A DNA stretch of 64,000 nt from Glandiceps talaboti. Lineage: Eukaryota; Hemichordata; Enteropneusta; Spengelidae. The notes under the pieces are model-generated. The model had not been told where the DNA came from, searched no databases, and was given only the letters and a program-made list of their open reading frames with translations. Position numbers and translations under genes: made by a program. Below are positions 24,101 to 35,252 of this stretch, piece by piece; position 1 is the first letter of the stretch, and each line of letters starts with the position of its first letter. The stretch lies in the NCBI RefSeq assembly GCF_964340395.1, contig NC_135562.1:8761134-8825133 (forward strand). The letters run 5' to 3'.

Positions 24101-25057
24101 ATAAATATTCAAATTAAGAAACAGGTCAGCAAGCCTCCAAACGAACTAATGAATCGTCACCATATTCGTATATATTCAAAGTTAAGAACATGTGTTTTTA
24201 TTATTTTAGGGTCTAATGGAAATCTTTCTGGACAATTATGTTATAAACTTCATAGATATTTTAAGAATTAGGTATACATTGTAAGTTCGCATTCCCAAAA
24301 ATAAATTGCATGCATTTTTTAGGGCTGTGACTGCACAATAGGATTACAAAGAAAATTGATGGTTGACTGATAGAAGTAGGAAGTACGCACTTCCTCACTT
24401 ATGATTGAAGCCCAAAGGAAAACACGCAAATCGTATTTAATACTTTGACATGACGACGGGACTCGTGACGACTACAGCAATGAAGTTATATTATACCATA
24501 AATGATAATTCATGCGAAAAATGAAAGAATGAAGGCTTTTGTGCGGATTGTACAAAGTAACCTGCTACAAAGTGTAATATAATAGAATGATAAGCTAGAA
24601 GATATACATGTGTAAACCTCACCTGAAAATAGGGTATGAGTTTACAAGCCAAATCACCAAAGAACCACGTCTCCGATGTCTCCAGGACAACCGTCACTGG
24701 TAGACAAATGAGTGAAACGAGTACATCGGCAATGGATAAGTTCAGGATGTAATAATTTGTCACAGTTCGCATTTGTGGATTCTTGAGAACGGCATAACAC
24801 ACGAGAAGGTTACCGAATAGCGCGAAAGTGAAAACAACGAAATATGAGGCGATGAGAACCCATTCGTGTGGCATCGGGAATGCCCAGTTCTGCAGTTTTC
24901 GTAGATACGTAGTGTCAAAGTAGTTATCCCAGTCATAGTATTCATATGTATCCGTAACGTTGTCTGCACATGACGTATTCCACGGAGCTGACATTTCGGA
25001 GGAATCGTTCAGCATCGATGAATTCCATTGCAAATTACCACATGGTACAATCGCCAT
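17391..25057 (-). CDS. Orexin/hypocretin receptor-like GPCR, gene 2 (five exons, 434 aa)
   Basis: Complement of join 17391-17596, 20600-20733, 21746-22047, 23043-23270, 24623-25057; all introns are GT-AG and the frame is intact to TAG at 17393-17391. Same architecture as gene 1: glycosylation sites N12, N17, N27, N33; N83 (1.50); D111 (2.50); Cys138-Cys219 disulphide; Q145 (3.32); canonical DRY 162-164; PLMFKSTAKR; C311-Y312-L313-P314; N319 (6.55); H348 (7.39); Phe352 (7.43); NPIIY 358-362; a five-Cys run after helix 8. The C-terminus S-Q-V fits a class I PDZ ligand. The ATG at 25057 has A at -3 and G at +4; the open frame upstream lacks another ATG. Expected role: plasma-membrane neuropeptide receptor; orexin-type rather than allatotropin-type is inferred. 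Confidence 0.93.
17757..17921. repeat. (AAAC)n and (CTGA)n arrays in gene 2 intron 4
   Basis: Imperfect AAAC/AAAT units followed by (ACAC)n and about nine CTGA units. They directly adjoin the 5' end of the retrotransposon fragment. Confidence 0.9.
17935..18660 (+). pseudogene. 5'-truncated CR1/L2-type non-LTR retrotransposon (reverse transcriptase C-terminus and 3' tail)
   Basis: Translation from 17941 gives the C-terminal region of a CR1/L2-clade reverse transcriptase: RRIRKYL, LVSSHLDHANSILYGMP, LQRVQNNAARVV, LHWLPV, KALNGKAPLYI, PKL. The frame is broken by TGA at 18376-18378, where the family has Trp (PKLWNS), and by TAA at 18433-18435; the natural-looking end is TGA at 18475. A short 3' UTR ends with AAAGGCGCTTTAGAAAATAAAT and an (AAAC)n tail. 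The copy is antisense to gene 2, inside its 3.0-kb intron 4, and is a dead 5' truncation. Confidence 0.85.
18653..18720. repeat. (AAAC)n/(CAGA)n tail of the retrotransposon fragment
   Basis: About nine AAAC units then CAGA units, directly after the GCGCTTTAGAAAATAAAT motif, so best read as the element's 3' microsatellite tail. Confidence 0.8.
18721..20599. other. Remainder of gene 2 intron 4
   Basis: No gene or repeat recognised apart from the retrotransposon tail at its left edge. Confidence 0.55.
20600..20733 (-). CDS. Gene 2 coding exon 4 (ECL3 and TM7)
   Basis: Found by translating the minus strand where the paralogue predicted an exon. The acceptor TAG sits at 20736-20734; the first G completes Arg322. 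Codes residues 323-366: ECL3 (QFPVFEDVDD...), then AHWLAFANSAVNPIIYNF; donor GTGAGT, phase 1. It is nine bases longer than the gene 1 exon. Confidence 0.9.
21047..21332. repeat. (TGTA)n composite array in gene 2 intron 3
   Basis: TGTA, then GT, GCGT and GGAT runs, then long TGTA again. On the gene 2 sense strand it reads as the same CATA family as in gene 1 introns 2 and 4. Confidence 0.95.
21746..22047 (-). CDS. Gene 2 coding exon 3 (TM5, loop 3, TM6)
   Basis: Acceptor CAG at 22050-22048. Codes residues 222-321 plus two bases of Arg322: the RDWYESIEQKFYH end of ECL2, TM5, a short loop 3 with Lys/Ser/Ala, SQLKSRR, and TM6 with CYLP. The donor is GTAAGG in phase 2, as in gene 1. Confidence 0.92.
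23043..23270 (-). CDS. Gene 2 coding exon 2 (TM3 to ECL2)
   Basis: The minus-strand acceptor ends CAG at 23271. Codes residues 146-221: SMSVSVLTL, DRYFAIC, PLMFKSTAKR, TM4 and ECL2 ending TRCYE; donor GTATGT, phase 0. ECL2 is four residues shorter than in the paralogue. Confidence 0.92.
23401..23600. repeat. Direct duplication in gene 2 intron 1
   Basis: A stretch of about 50 bp reading TGGT.GGTAACTGCTCTTTGAAGGTTTT..ATTTGCAATGAAAG occurs at 23401-23450 and, diverged, at about 23545-23600. Confidence 0.7.
24083..24090 (+). promoter_or_regulatory. CRE octamer in gene 2 intron 1
   Basis: TGACGTCA, palindromic so strand is arbitrary; about 970 bp downstream of the gene 2 start codon. Confidence 0.2.
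24623..25057 (-). CDS. Gene 2 coding exon 1 (N-terminus to start of TM3)
   Basis: Codes residues 1-145 ending PYFQ; the donor GTGAGG follows CAG in phase 0. The N-terminus has four N-X-S/T sequons and a YYDWDNYFD motif (40-48) matching the paralogue's YDWNNYYD. TM1 is about 66-91, TM2 surrounds D111, and ECL1 carries ETWFFG. Confidence 0.92.
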
Positions 25058-25510
25058 ATTTAGAACCAAACTGTACACTTGTACCACAACGGCTTCTTTA
25101 TCACATATATGATCTCTCACAGAAATCGGAGTGACTGCAATGCAATATCCTGGTTTATGACTGCAAATAATACCATACTTTCAGTCTGTAGATAAAAGAC
25201 TCCAAGCTTATCGTCTCGTCTACAGAAAAGATTAAAAAAAAGAATAATACAATCAATGAATTTCAATTGCATCAAGATTTCTTCAAATAACGCGATAAAA
25301 TTGGCTCATCAAAGTCCCGACATCTACCAAATCAACTAAAGCACTGATTGTTTTTAGATTAGCCAAAACATAACGCAGACCGGCTCGAGTGTAATTTGCA
25401 CACTGTGTACTCCCGAAATAGTATACTATACTAGTAGTTAACACCTTAAAATGTATCTGCGTCATGATATAAAAAGACACAGATAATCAGAGGATAATAG
25501 AACTGTCATA

Positions 25511-25512
<2 letters not shown>
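25058..25512. other. Upstream flank of gene 2
   Basis: Should contain the 5' UTR and perhaps the promoter of gene 2. An open frame continues upstream of the ATG without another ATG. No TATA box or transcription start could be assigned. Confidence 0.4.
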
Positions 25513-25569
<57 letters not shown>

Positions 25570-25615
25570 CCTCCCTCCCCCTCTCTCCCCTCCCTCGCTC
25601 CCCCCTCCCTCCCTG
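25513..25615. repeat. Polypyrimidine/polypurine tract upstream of gene 2
   Basis: (CT)n of about 50 bp followed by about 50 bp of CCCT/CCTC-type sequence, nearly pure pyrimidine on the plus strand. About 455 bp upstream of the gene 2 ATG, reading (GA)n on the gene's sense strand. Confidence 0.92.
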
Positions 25616-27064
25616 TTATTGTGTAATTCTTATATAAGCTTTGAATTAAAAAAAAGAAAAGAAATATCACGTAATTGCAAACTCTCGCGTGAGTGCATAT
25701 CAATAGATGAAGAATTTGCATGATTATCGTTCGGAAATTCACAACCTGTATGTGACTCGACTAATACAGGCAGTTGCAAAAACAGTCGTCATGTCAGGAT
25801 TTTTTCAAACAACGCTGTACGCGATAACGTGAGATATAGCATCGCAGTCACGCAAGATTTACTTTTTATTCAATATCTAAGTTTTGAACTTGTAGAATTC
25901 AAATGTACGCGACAATTGTTGTGCCGAATGGATCCGAATATATCCGAATACATCCGAGTAAGTATGACCCAACTAAATCGATGAATTTAAGACTTGCAGA
26001 ATGGTGAAATAACTGTGCGCCACATGTATCATAGGAGACAGACGGGTATGCACTGTTCATTATACGGTATTTATCACACGTTTTCCCGCCTTAAAGTTTA
26101 TCAGAATGTCACGGCCTGGATGACAGTTCGGGCGTACGTATAAATACTGCTTGACTAGTAATGTACTGGCTAACAAAATCCTGTCCATCAAGCAAACATT
26201 CATTTGTCAAGCGATCGACGTTAATTAGTTGCAAATCAGTTCACTTGTAGGTGTCTACTTCTTGCTGAGTAAATAGTGTATTACATGTAGTACAAATGTC
26301 AACCCCCACGAAGGGCAATTATTCCAATATTAGCTTGATGCTGCTACTCAAAGACACACAGACAATGATAAGCTAACATTTCCATTTTACAAGCGTGAGT
26401 CCACAATTAACTGTTAAACCAACATTTGTTATGTATAATAAGTTCAGATGTCAATTCAGACTGTATGAAATTGACAGCGTTGCAACGGCACCATTACGCC
26501 ACTTCATTTGTTGAGGCTAGGGTTTCCAACGGTTTGAACGAGATTAAGTGAAACATTATGCCGACTGTGTAAGCGTGGTTGTGTGTGCGCCTGAAAGCAT
26601 TGCGTGACAGCAAATAAGAAAATCCAATCTCCTTTGAAGGCCAAGACTCCAAAAATCATCCGTATAAATGACTTTTCTATACTCACATACTGTTTTGCAC
26701 CGACGGTTATATAGTTTCTTATTAAGAGAAAGATTACCGTATAAACCAAGTTAATAGCCCTGGCGATTCATTTACTTTCTATGTAACACAGTCATTCCGA
26801 TCTAAATACACTTGATATTGCATTTCGATTGGGAACACCAACTGAGAAAAAAAACTATAAACTGCGATTCTATTAATAGTAAAACGTCTAAATGACAGGA
26901 ACACACTCATCTTATGTATGCATTGTATGACATACATGATACGTAATAAAGACGCAAGAACACCAAATGTGAAACAACAAAACATTCAAACTTTTCTCAT
27001 AAACTTTAACATAGATATAGATAGCTAGTATGTCATAAACGTGCCAGAACGTATGGCGTTACCT
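25616..27064. other. Intergenic, no gene recognised
   Basis: AT-rich sequence; the minus-strand frames of 60-80 codons show no recognisable motif. Confidence 0.55.
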
Positions 27065-27472
27065 TACTACCAAACCATAAAGACTATAGACTTTAAATCA
27101 GGCAGCATGGTGTTTGTTGTTACATCTCTCACGTTTATTGTTACAAATTACACAAACAAAATACCAGACACTGATAGCGCCAAAAATGCATATTAAATGA
27201 TACATTTTGTCTGACTGTGAACACAAATAAACAGCTTTGTGTTTTGAATCTTCATTATATTACTTCACCGGATAGTGTTGTTGATTTGTCTTCACACAGT
27301 GAGATAAAATGTATCAGTTTATATGCTTGCGCGCTATCAGTGTGCATATTTTGTTTTAAGTAATTTGTAACAAAAAACGTTGTCAGTGATATAAAAGACA
27401 TTGTGTTTGATGGAGTCACTACCAAAACCAGAGTGACTATAGCGTTTCATTCAGGCAGCAGAGTATGACTGT
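27065..27472. mobile_element. Foldback/MITE-like element, copy A
   Basis: The left end is TACTACCAAACCATAAAGAC. Two long arms are reverse complements: ACACTGATAGCGC at 27168-27180 pairs with GCGCTATCAGTGT at 27331-27343, and flanking AAACAAAATA/ATTTTGTTT and GTTACAAATTAC/GTAATTTGTAAC also pair. The right terminal segment (27417-27472) lies in direct rather than inverted orientation, so this copy is rearranged. No coding capacity. Confidence 0.65.
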
Positions 27473-30420
27473 ATAAGCTGTACCCAATAGTATGAATTTT
27501 GAAAAAAAGTTGAATATACATTATATTGTGAGATACAATAATACACCAAGTAGTAACATAGCTATTTCGTCTTCTTACCTTTGAAACAAACCCATTATTT
27601 TTCCAATTTATGATAATTGCATCAAAGTATTATTTTGTAAAGAATTATTTCAATAAACTCCTCCTTCATGGACAAAAGGAGAACGAATATTTCTTAATAA
27701 AGCACTCGTGTTTTTTGAATAATCGGAAACGGGGCAATAGAGTGGTATACGCATTTGTAATAGCTAATATAGATATTAAAAACGGATACTTGATTACGTC
27801 TCGGTGGAAATGCATGCACACCGTTTTATGCGAATCTTAACTACAGTTACCCATCGCTTACTGTCTTCTCAAAACCCGGGGGATCATCAAAGAGGCAAAC
27901 ACTTAAGGCATAAAAATTCACGGCGCCGCACATCCTGCGCTTGACCGACTTAAAATATAACTTCCGACTTGTCAAATGCATTGTTTGAAGCGGAATAAGT
28001 AAAATCCTCAGGTCTCGCTTGAGCCCAATGACAGTCACACATTAATGGTTTTTATAAAGCGACAATTTAAAGTGCATCTAAGTAGAAAGAAGTTGCCCGA
28101 AGGCGTCGTCAAGACTCGTGTTTCACTTGAATGGTTACGAAAAACTTCTCGAGACGATAGATCCCAAAGATTTTAATTTGCAAGTCTAACTAACTCTCTC
28201 AGAATTCTATTATTCAAAAGTATTTGCGCATTGATAGACAATGAATTCGACGACAGGTAGATTCACTGTGAGGTATTAAGTCATTCAATACCTGTACAGT
28301 TTAGTATCTTCCTTCTGGAAATTTGCAAATGTCATCAATTTCGAATTAATTTGTTAATATCCGTCCTCTTTATTCGAACCACTTTCCAGAACTTCAAAGT
28401 GAGGGCTTTTCCGTAATGGAGTTAAATGGAGCTATTATTAGGTGAACATCACACTGTCCCTTGCAGTAAATATTCGTAAATGATAGATTCTGACAGCAGG
28501 GCTGAAATAAAAGGAGAATTATTTCAATGTGATATTCCCATTAGTGTTGGCATATTTTCGAAAACACACAATACTATATAAAAAAGTGAAGTTTGTAAAT
28601 TTGTCTAAAGTGTAGCATCCAACAAACATTTTTTAACTTTAACGATTTTGAAGTAGATTGAGCCATAGAAATTGCAGCAGATTGTGTCGTTCATATGACT
28701 TTCATACCGTGATCAGATTGTACGGACGAAAATCATCACTGAATTGCAAAGAGGTCGGCTAATTGCTCGTAATTTAACTATAATAATGTAATCTGATGAT
28801 TAAAAACTAGGTTAAACATTTCACTACCCTGGCGGATAGTTTACAAAGCGGTGTTGAGGTCACATGTGTTATATCGTTTTTAATGGATTCACCTATCGAT
28901 TGGATGTGTCCAGTGTTAATATGATATAGAATTGGACTTCTCATACATGTTCAAATACACATTAGCTGTATTCCAGTACAGACGAGCCGCTCCTTTTTAT
29001 ATGACTACAGGTATAGACGTTGTTATTCATTTCTGTTTTATAGATGTCAATACCATGTGTACAAAAGGTGCAATCGATATCTATATAGGCATATAGCATC
29101 AGGTTAGTACGTTAAAATGGTAATTTTCCGCACATTTGAAATGTTTAGTGGTCGTCGAATGATGGTTTATTTGCTGTTTTACTCAAGTAACACGATGATT
29201 TTTATGTACACAACTCCAGACTAACATTAACGGAGGCACCATACATACACACAACCGGGTTATGTACCTAATAACTCTGGCACTTAAAGCATTGATAATC
29301 TCTGAGTGTTTTAAAAACAGGTTTTCCTGAAATGGCATCAATCGTTTCCTTTCCTGGCAAACATCTTGTCTGCCTCGACATCAACAATATATTTTTGAAA
29401 TTTATTTTTGTTTATTTTGAGGCTGAAGTTAGCAATGTTTTTTTTTAAATAAAAAAATAGCCACGTCCCATGAGCGAAACGCCAAAGCAACCTTGTTTCT
29501 ATATTTTTGCCCATATTTATTGAAATAAACAGTAGGATTGGAAATCTTCGCTTAACATGCGTTAGATGTTAACAACAAATATTTATTACTACTGCTGCGA
29601 AAAAAGTCAGAAGTACTGTGTCTTCAAAGCAAGTTTTCAAGAAACAGGGCGAGTCCACCTAGAAAGTATTTGAATAAAAATCACCACAAATCTAATTGAA
29701 TACAAGAATTGGAATTTTTCCAGATGACTATATTTATATTTGACAACGGGAATTACGACGAATTACTCTAACGGGAAGCATAGGACATACTGTGTCATCG
29801 GCTCTGTCACCCATGTTCTTGTTGACGGAAACCCAATGATTTGTCGAATTGATGTCGACGTTCTTTTAGAAATGAAAGGTCATTTACTCTTTTGATGGAA
29901 ACATGTTTTTAGACGTAATGCTTTCAACCAAACACATTTGTCTGTTTCAGATATATATTGATGGCTTTTTTTTTACGAAAGTAAGTGCACAATTCATATA
30001 AAGTGTCTGAAAATAATGAATGTAGCGGACAAAAAGTGCTTTAATTTCCTCTCGTATTGAATTAAGAAGGATTCAATAGCGTTATGCGTTTCTAAGAGAG
30101 AACTAGCAACATACAACATCAAAAGCCGGAAATATAGAAAGGGTTGCCCCACTTTTTCGCATTCAGACAGTTCTTTATACTTGAGCAATTTAACACTTTA
30201 CATCTTCACTTTACCTTTCCAAGATTAAAGGTGTTGATTGTGGGAGACTCGTCACGCAAAACAATCTCATTGGCATGCATACTTCGCGACCTTATACAAT
30301 AGCATCGTTATCGCCTGTTCAGAGCAGCATATATTCAGAAACTACTTCAATGGATTCTGGAATAAAAGCTTTTGCGTCTACATTCAAGAAATATTTTCAG
30401 AACATAGAAAGTTGATCTCG
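27473..30420. other. Intergenic, no gene recognised
   Basis: No open frame over 80 codons and no array recognised. Confidence 0.5.
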
Positions 30421-30426
30421 GTGTTT

Positions 30427-30427
30427 T

Positions 30428-30478
<51 letters not shown>
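30427..30478. repeat. (CTGT)n microsatellite
   Basis: About twelve near-perfect CTGT units. Confidence 0.95.
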
Positions 30479-31310
30479 GACACATGCAATGTAGATGGAA
30501 GGATGGTTTGATTGACAAATTGGGGGATGTACAAAAAATTGTGGATTTGCGTTGTGCACTTTATAACGTATAATTTACCGTTCAACTTTTATATGTTATT
30601 TTTTCAGTATTCGAAGTGTCGTGTGATTGGCCAAGCTAATAAAACCAAACCGTGCATATGTACAATTTAGAAAATTCAGTAGGAAAGCTATCAAATGATG
30701 ACAAGAAAGTTTGTTAAAGTACCGGGATAAACTTTTTCCCATTGCTGTGAAATTGACAACACCACCTTAATGGATAAACAGTTGAAACTGGGACAGTGCA
30801 ATGACCAAGTAGCTTGTCCTCATATCGGCTCTTCAGAGTTTAAAGTAAATCTGTAAGTCAACAACTGGATTTGATTTATAAAATCCACAGCATGTTGGAA
30901 ATAAAGAGACTAATTTTATGACCACTTTGCAGAATAGTTGAGGTTCACAAACAAATCTCAATTTCCCCCAGTGGCATTACATGCACACATAAAGAGGCTA
31001 TAAAACTGTTCTTATCAAACCATTGTATGTAAAACCTTTTTCTGCTGTTCCAACATGCTGAGTAAATTTAATTAATCCAAATCATTTGTTTGCTTTCCGT
31101 GCCGTTTTAATATCTTCTGTTAGTCCAGGGTCTGATGTCGGCAGTTGTACATGTTGTTATGTTTTCCTAGTATTCACCTTGTACGATAATTACCTTCGGT
31201 GAAATGGTGTATTTTAATATAGGCTCAAGGCTAGCTCGGTAGTTGTTGATGAGTTCGTCGATATGACGCCCTGTCAGTTTGTATTGCAGTACTTCTAATT
31301 CTAATAACCA
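30479..31310. other. Intergenic, no gene recognised
   Basis: Plain AT-rich sequence between the (CTGT)n array and the SINE-like copy. Confidence 0.5.
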
Positions 31311-31317
31311 CTTATAG

Positions 31318-31400
31318 TGGGAGTCATTGTGGTCAAATTGTTAGAGTGGCCGGCTTGGAATCTGCAAGTTACTGGTGCGAACCTTACCGCGGCCGTTTGT
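31318..31400 (+). mobile_element. tRNA-derived SINE-like sequence, plus-strand copy
   Basis: GTGGTCAAATTGTTAGAGTG resembles a tRNA A box and GGTGCGAACC a B box, about 30 bases apart, with anticodon-arm-like GGCTTGGAATC between. The same order recurs on the minus strand near 48 kb. The acceptor stem is not intact, so it is not a functional tRNA. Confidence 0.5.
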
Positions 31401-32293
31401 TTTTGAATGGCTAAAATCCCTGGGTGACATTTAAACCACGATTGTTCCTAAAGCCAGCTGTGTAATTTGTGGGATCTGGACACTGTCTAATGTGAAGATT
31501 TAATCATATCTACTAACATATGCTGCAATGGATTGTTGTGAGCCATCCTATCTTTCTATCAAATGAATGCTATCTCATTTTGAACTGTGTTTTCATTGTT
31601 TAATGCGTGAGCAACTCAATGAAAAAATGTTTATAAGAAACATTGACTTTCATGTCTTATCCGGGACGAAACATTCGTACCTAAACTAATATAATACACG
31701 CATTGGAAATATATACATTAAACCATTGCTTTTAATACCTTCAGCAATTCTCTCTTTTTTCAAACATGGTCAACGTCCTCAGTTCTGAAATATAGCTCTT
31801 TGGATTTAAACTGAATGAAATCCGTAATGGCAAAGACTTTAGATATTCGTTCCTAACCACAATGATTGTTGGAATGCAACAGAACATATGCGATGAGTTA
31901 TGTTTGAAGTATGTACCCAATTATATTGAATTTGAAGTATGCATTTTGAAGATTAATGAAAATCATCAATTATGTGCAAATGAGTCAATAAAACTAAAAG
32001 CTAGATTACCAAACTTTATATGGTGCATACACCTTGTTGCCATTAATATACACACCAAACTATATTACATTTTAAGGGGTAATTCTTAAGATATAGCCTA
32101 ATTACTGAGAATCAATAATACTTGAAGAGTGCAAGATATAACCTTATTACCTAAAACCATTAATTATGTAAATAGATCATTACTATTCATGGAATGTTTA
32201 CCAAAACCTAATCGGTTCTTGCCATTACACTACAAAACACGTGTACAAATGTCATTTGAATTGAGCCATCCCTTTTTGAGAAAATGGTGATAT
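31401..32293. other. Intergenic, no gene recognised
   Basis: May include the body of the SINE-like copy just before it; the 75-codon frame at 31862-32089 is unrecognised. Confidence 0.45.
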
Positions 32294-32395
32294 AGACAGA
32301 CAGGCAGACAGACACACAGACATACATACATACATACATACATACATACATACATACATACATACATACATACATACATACATACATACATACAG
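32294..32395. repeat. (CAGA)n/(CATA)n array
   Basis: Several CAGA units followed by about 17 CATA units. Confidence 0.95.
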
Positions 32396-33239
32396 ACTTT
32401 TCATCCGGAAGGATTAGAGTGATAACAAATTTTGAGAGTCATTTTAGAATCCATTGAAGCCACTGAATACTTTGTATACTGTAAAGTAAATGAAAAAGTT
32501 TGAATTTTCTTGAAAGAAAATATAATTTTAATATTTCAAAAAGATCGGGAATAAAACTCAACATCGAATTAACATATGTACGGTCTAATTATTGGTATTT
32601 GAACGATTGACTTTAAATGCATTGGCGGTTGTCGAAAAAAACAATAGGTACAGCATGTGCAGCTTGTACAACTTTGATGATATTCGTTAAGCTATGACAC
32701 ACATTTTGGGATGATGCTTTGGTAATTAAACATGTGACCATATTCGTTATTGTAAACAAACTACTATGAAAATCCCTACCAAGCAGAAATAGCCATATAT
32801 GTTTATACAATTTCGTGCGAGTTTATCACACACACAACTTGAGTCCTTTAGTACTGAAATTCAATTGATACAATTTGCCATGTCGTTCACTTGCCATGTC
32901 TGCCAAGCACAAAGTGTTTATTGACGAGGAAAATTCTTGTACTGAAGTTGCTTTCAGTGAAGACTTTTTCAAACAATTCACACATTACACTCGAAATCAC
33001 TTGTTACTTTGATAAAATTAGTATATATAACGTTCAGCCGACTGTAAACCTATCTTAATTCTCTATGGCAGTAGATTTGTGTAGCAATTTACAATGATAG
33101 AATAATTCATATATGATGCGAGATTGAAACCGTATAGAAGGATTAGGTTGATTGGTATCAAACTATAACAAAGCCCTCTCCAGTTAATTTCATTTAATTC
33201 ATGTCGTTTAGTTTATTCAATGTATCCAATGTACCCAAA
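32396..33239. other. Intergenic, no gene recognised
   Basis: Nothing recognised before the (TA)n run. Confidence 0.5.
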
Positions 33240-33318
<79 letters not shown>

Positions 33319-33552
33319 ATATCGTAAACCATACTGTTCTAACCAAAATATTTCGAAGAGAGTTCCTCTTTATCGGTGGGTCTCTAGTCCAGTTCTGCTG
33401 TATTACACGTTAAACACTGAAGACAGCACTTTGACAGAACTGGAGACCCAAGAGGAGGACCCATGAAGAGGAGCTCAGTCTCTTCGAAATATTTGGGTTA
33501 GAAATTTATGATTTACGGTATTATTTGCAGACAGCATATATATATATATATA
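33240..33552. repeat. (TA)n-bounded imperfect hairpin (foldback element)
   Basis: A (TA)n run at 33240-33315 and a short one at 33535-33552 bound two arms. AAATATTTCGAAGAGA at 33346-33361 pairs with TCTCTTCGAAATATTT at 33479-33494; GGGTCTC...CAGTTCTG near 33378-33398 pairs with CAGAACTGGAGACCC at 33435-33449; outer segments near 33318-33334 and 33508-33525 also pair. The loop is about 30 bp. No coding capacity. Confidence 0.75.
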
Positions 33553-34880
33553 ATGAAGGTGTTTTTCTGGTGAGGATAGTGCTCAATGCAATATTACTAA
33601 CAGAGCATAATGCATAATATACTTAATATTAGAGATTAGGATATATATCTGTGATTTATTTACTATTACCAATTATACGTCGACGGAAATCACAATGAAT
33701 ATAATAACAGCAGTAATACATAATTGAACACCATAATATTTGTTCGTGACAAACAGTAGTCAGTACACATTGTAAAATAACTCTCTATATCTGTGTATAA
33801 TTTCCGACAATGCCGAATACCGACGTTTTTTTTATTTAAATTCCATTACCCAACACAACATAAAAACTAGCGTCCTTGTATAACATAAGGTCTTTGATTT
33901 CTAATCTAATAACCTCAGCATGTCTGTCAAAGACGAGTAATCGATATATCTAAATTAAGTCATACGCGACCTTTTTAATATAATTGTGACATTGACATCT
34001 TCTTGAGTAGAAATTGATGTTTTCCTAATTGGATTTTGATTAGTACAGACTAATTTAGTCAACATTGAGAAAAAGATCACCAAGCCGGTGAATTTACTGA
34101 AGCACGACTTTTTAATACACAATAGTTTTCCCCTCATTGAAATGTTTAAACATGATAAAAGCGCTTAAATGTTTAATAGTATGCATTATATTATTGCTTT
34201 CTGAAGTGAAAATTCATGTTTTAGTCTGAATGTATACTTGTTTCGCAATGGTTATATTTATGACTGGTTTCGTCGATTGAACATTTTGCTGTGGACAATT
34301 TTAAGTCTGTTGATATATCTTTGAATCGCATTAATCTGTAAGTAGGTTTCACTGTCATATCACGGGCCACATGTCTCTCAGATGAAATGTAATATGGAAA
34401 TATCCCAGTTAATTAGGTTGGCATAGACAATGTCTGTGGCAGTGAGTTCAAGTACGGGAACTTAACAATTCTATTAAATCCTGTTTTCATTAGAGTCACC
34501 TTCATCAGATTAAAGCCAGTGTGCACGTAACTTGCAGTTGTTTGTTTCTATGACAGATTACTTCTTAATCCCGGCGGAAATATTTCTAACCCTAGAGAGC
34601 TTTCCTTGATGTTACACCAATAGATAAAAGGTTACTAATTGATCGTGTCCGAGGTAAATTTCCTATTCAATCAAAACCTTGTTTACTCTTGAGTTTTGTT
34701 TACGAATACATCTTAGAACACCAGGGTATTGATGCCGTCTGATACAATGTAGGAATTACCATTTACCGTAAAACAGGTTGTAGCGATCACGGCCGACCAG
34801 ATTTGTAGCGTCGCAAAAAAAGCCCACAACTATTTATAACAATATATCACATTTTACCTTGAACTTAAAAATTCTATTAA

Positions 34881-34882
<2 letters not shown>
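33553..34882. other. Intergenic, no gene recognised
   Basis: AT-rich sequence between two (TA)n systems. Confidence 0.5.
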
Positions 34883-35134
<252 letters not shown>

Positions 35135-35184
35135 CGTATGTGAGAACACGAAAGACAAACAAAGTTATACACAAAAACTTACAA

Positions 35185-35252
35185 ACAAACTTGCAAACAA
35201 ACAAACAAACAAACAAACAAACAAACAAAGAAACAAACAAACAAACAAACTA
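35185..35252. repeat. (AAAC)n array
   Basis: About 14 AAAC units with single-base changes; similar in composition to the retrotransposon tails elsewhere in the window. Confidence 0.9.

Noticed and set aside
24491-24622. Extension of gene 2 exon 1 past PYFQ
   Set aside because: The donor GTGAGG sits exactly where gene 1 and vertebrate homologues have an intron; the extra residues are intron read-through.
25058-25120. Longer N-terminus for gene 2 from a GTG at 25120
   Set aside because: There is no ATG in the extension, and the ATG at 25057 has a strong context.
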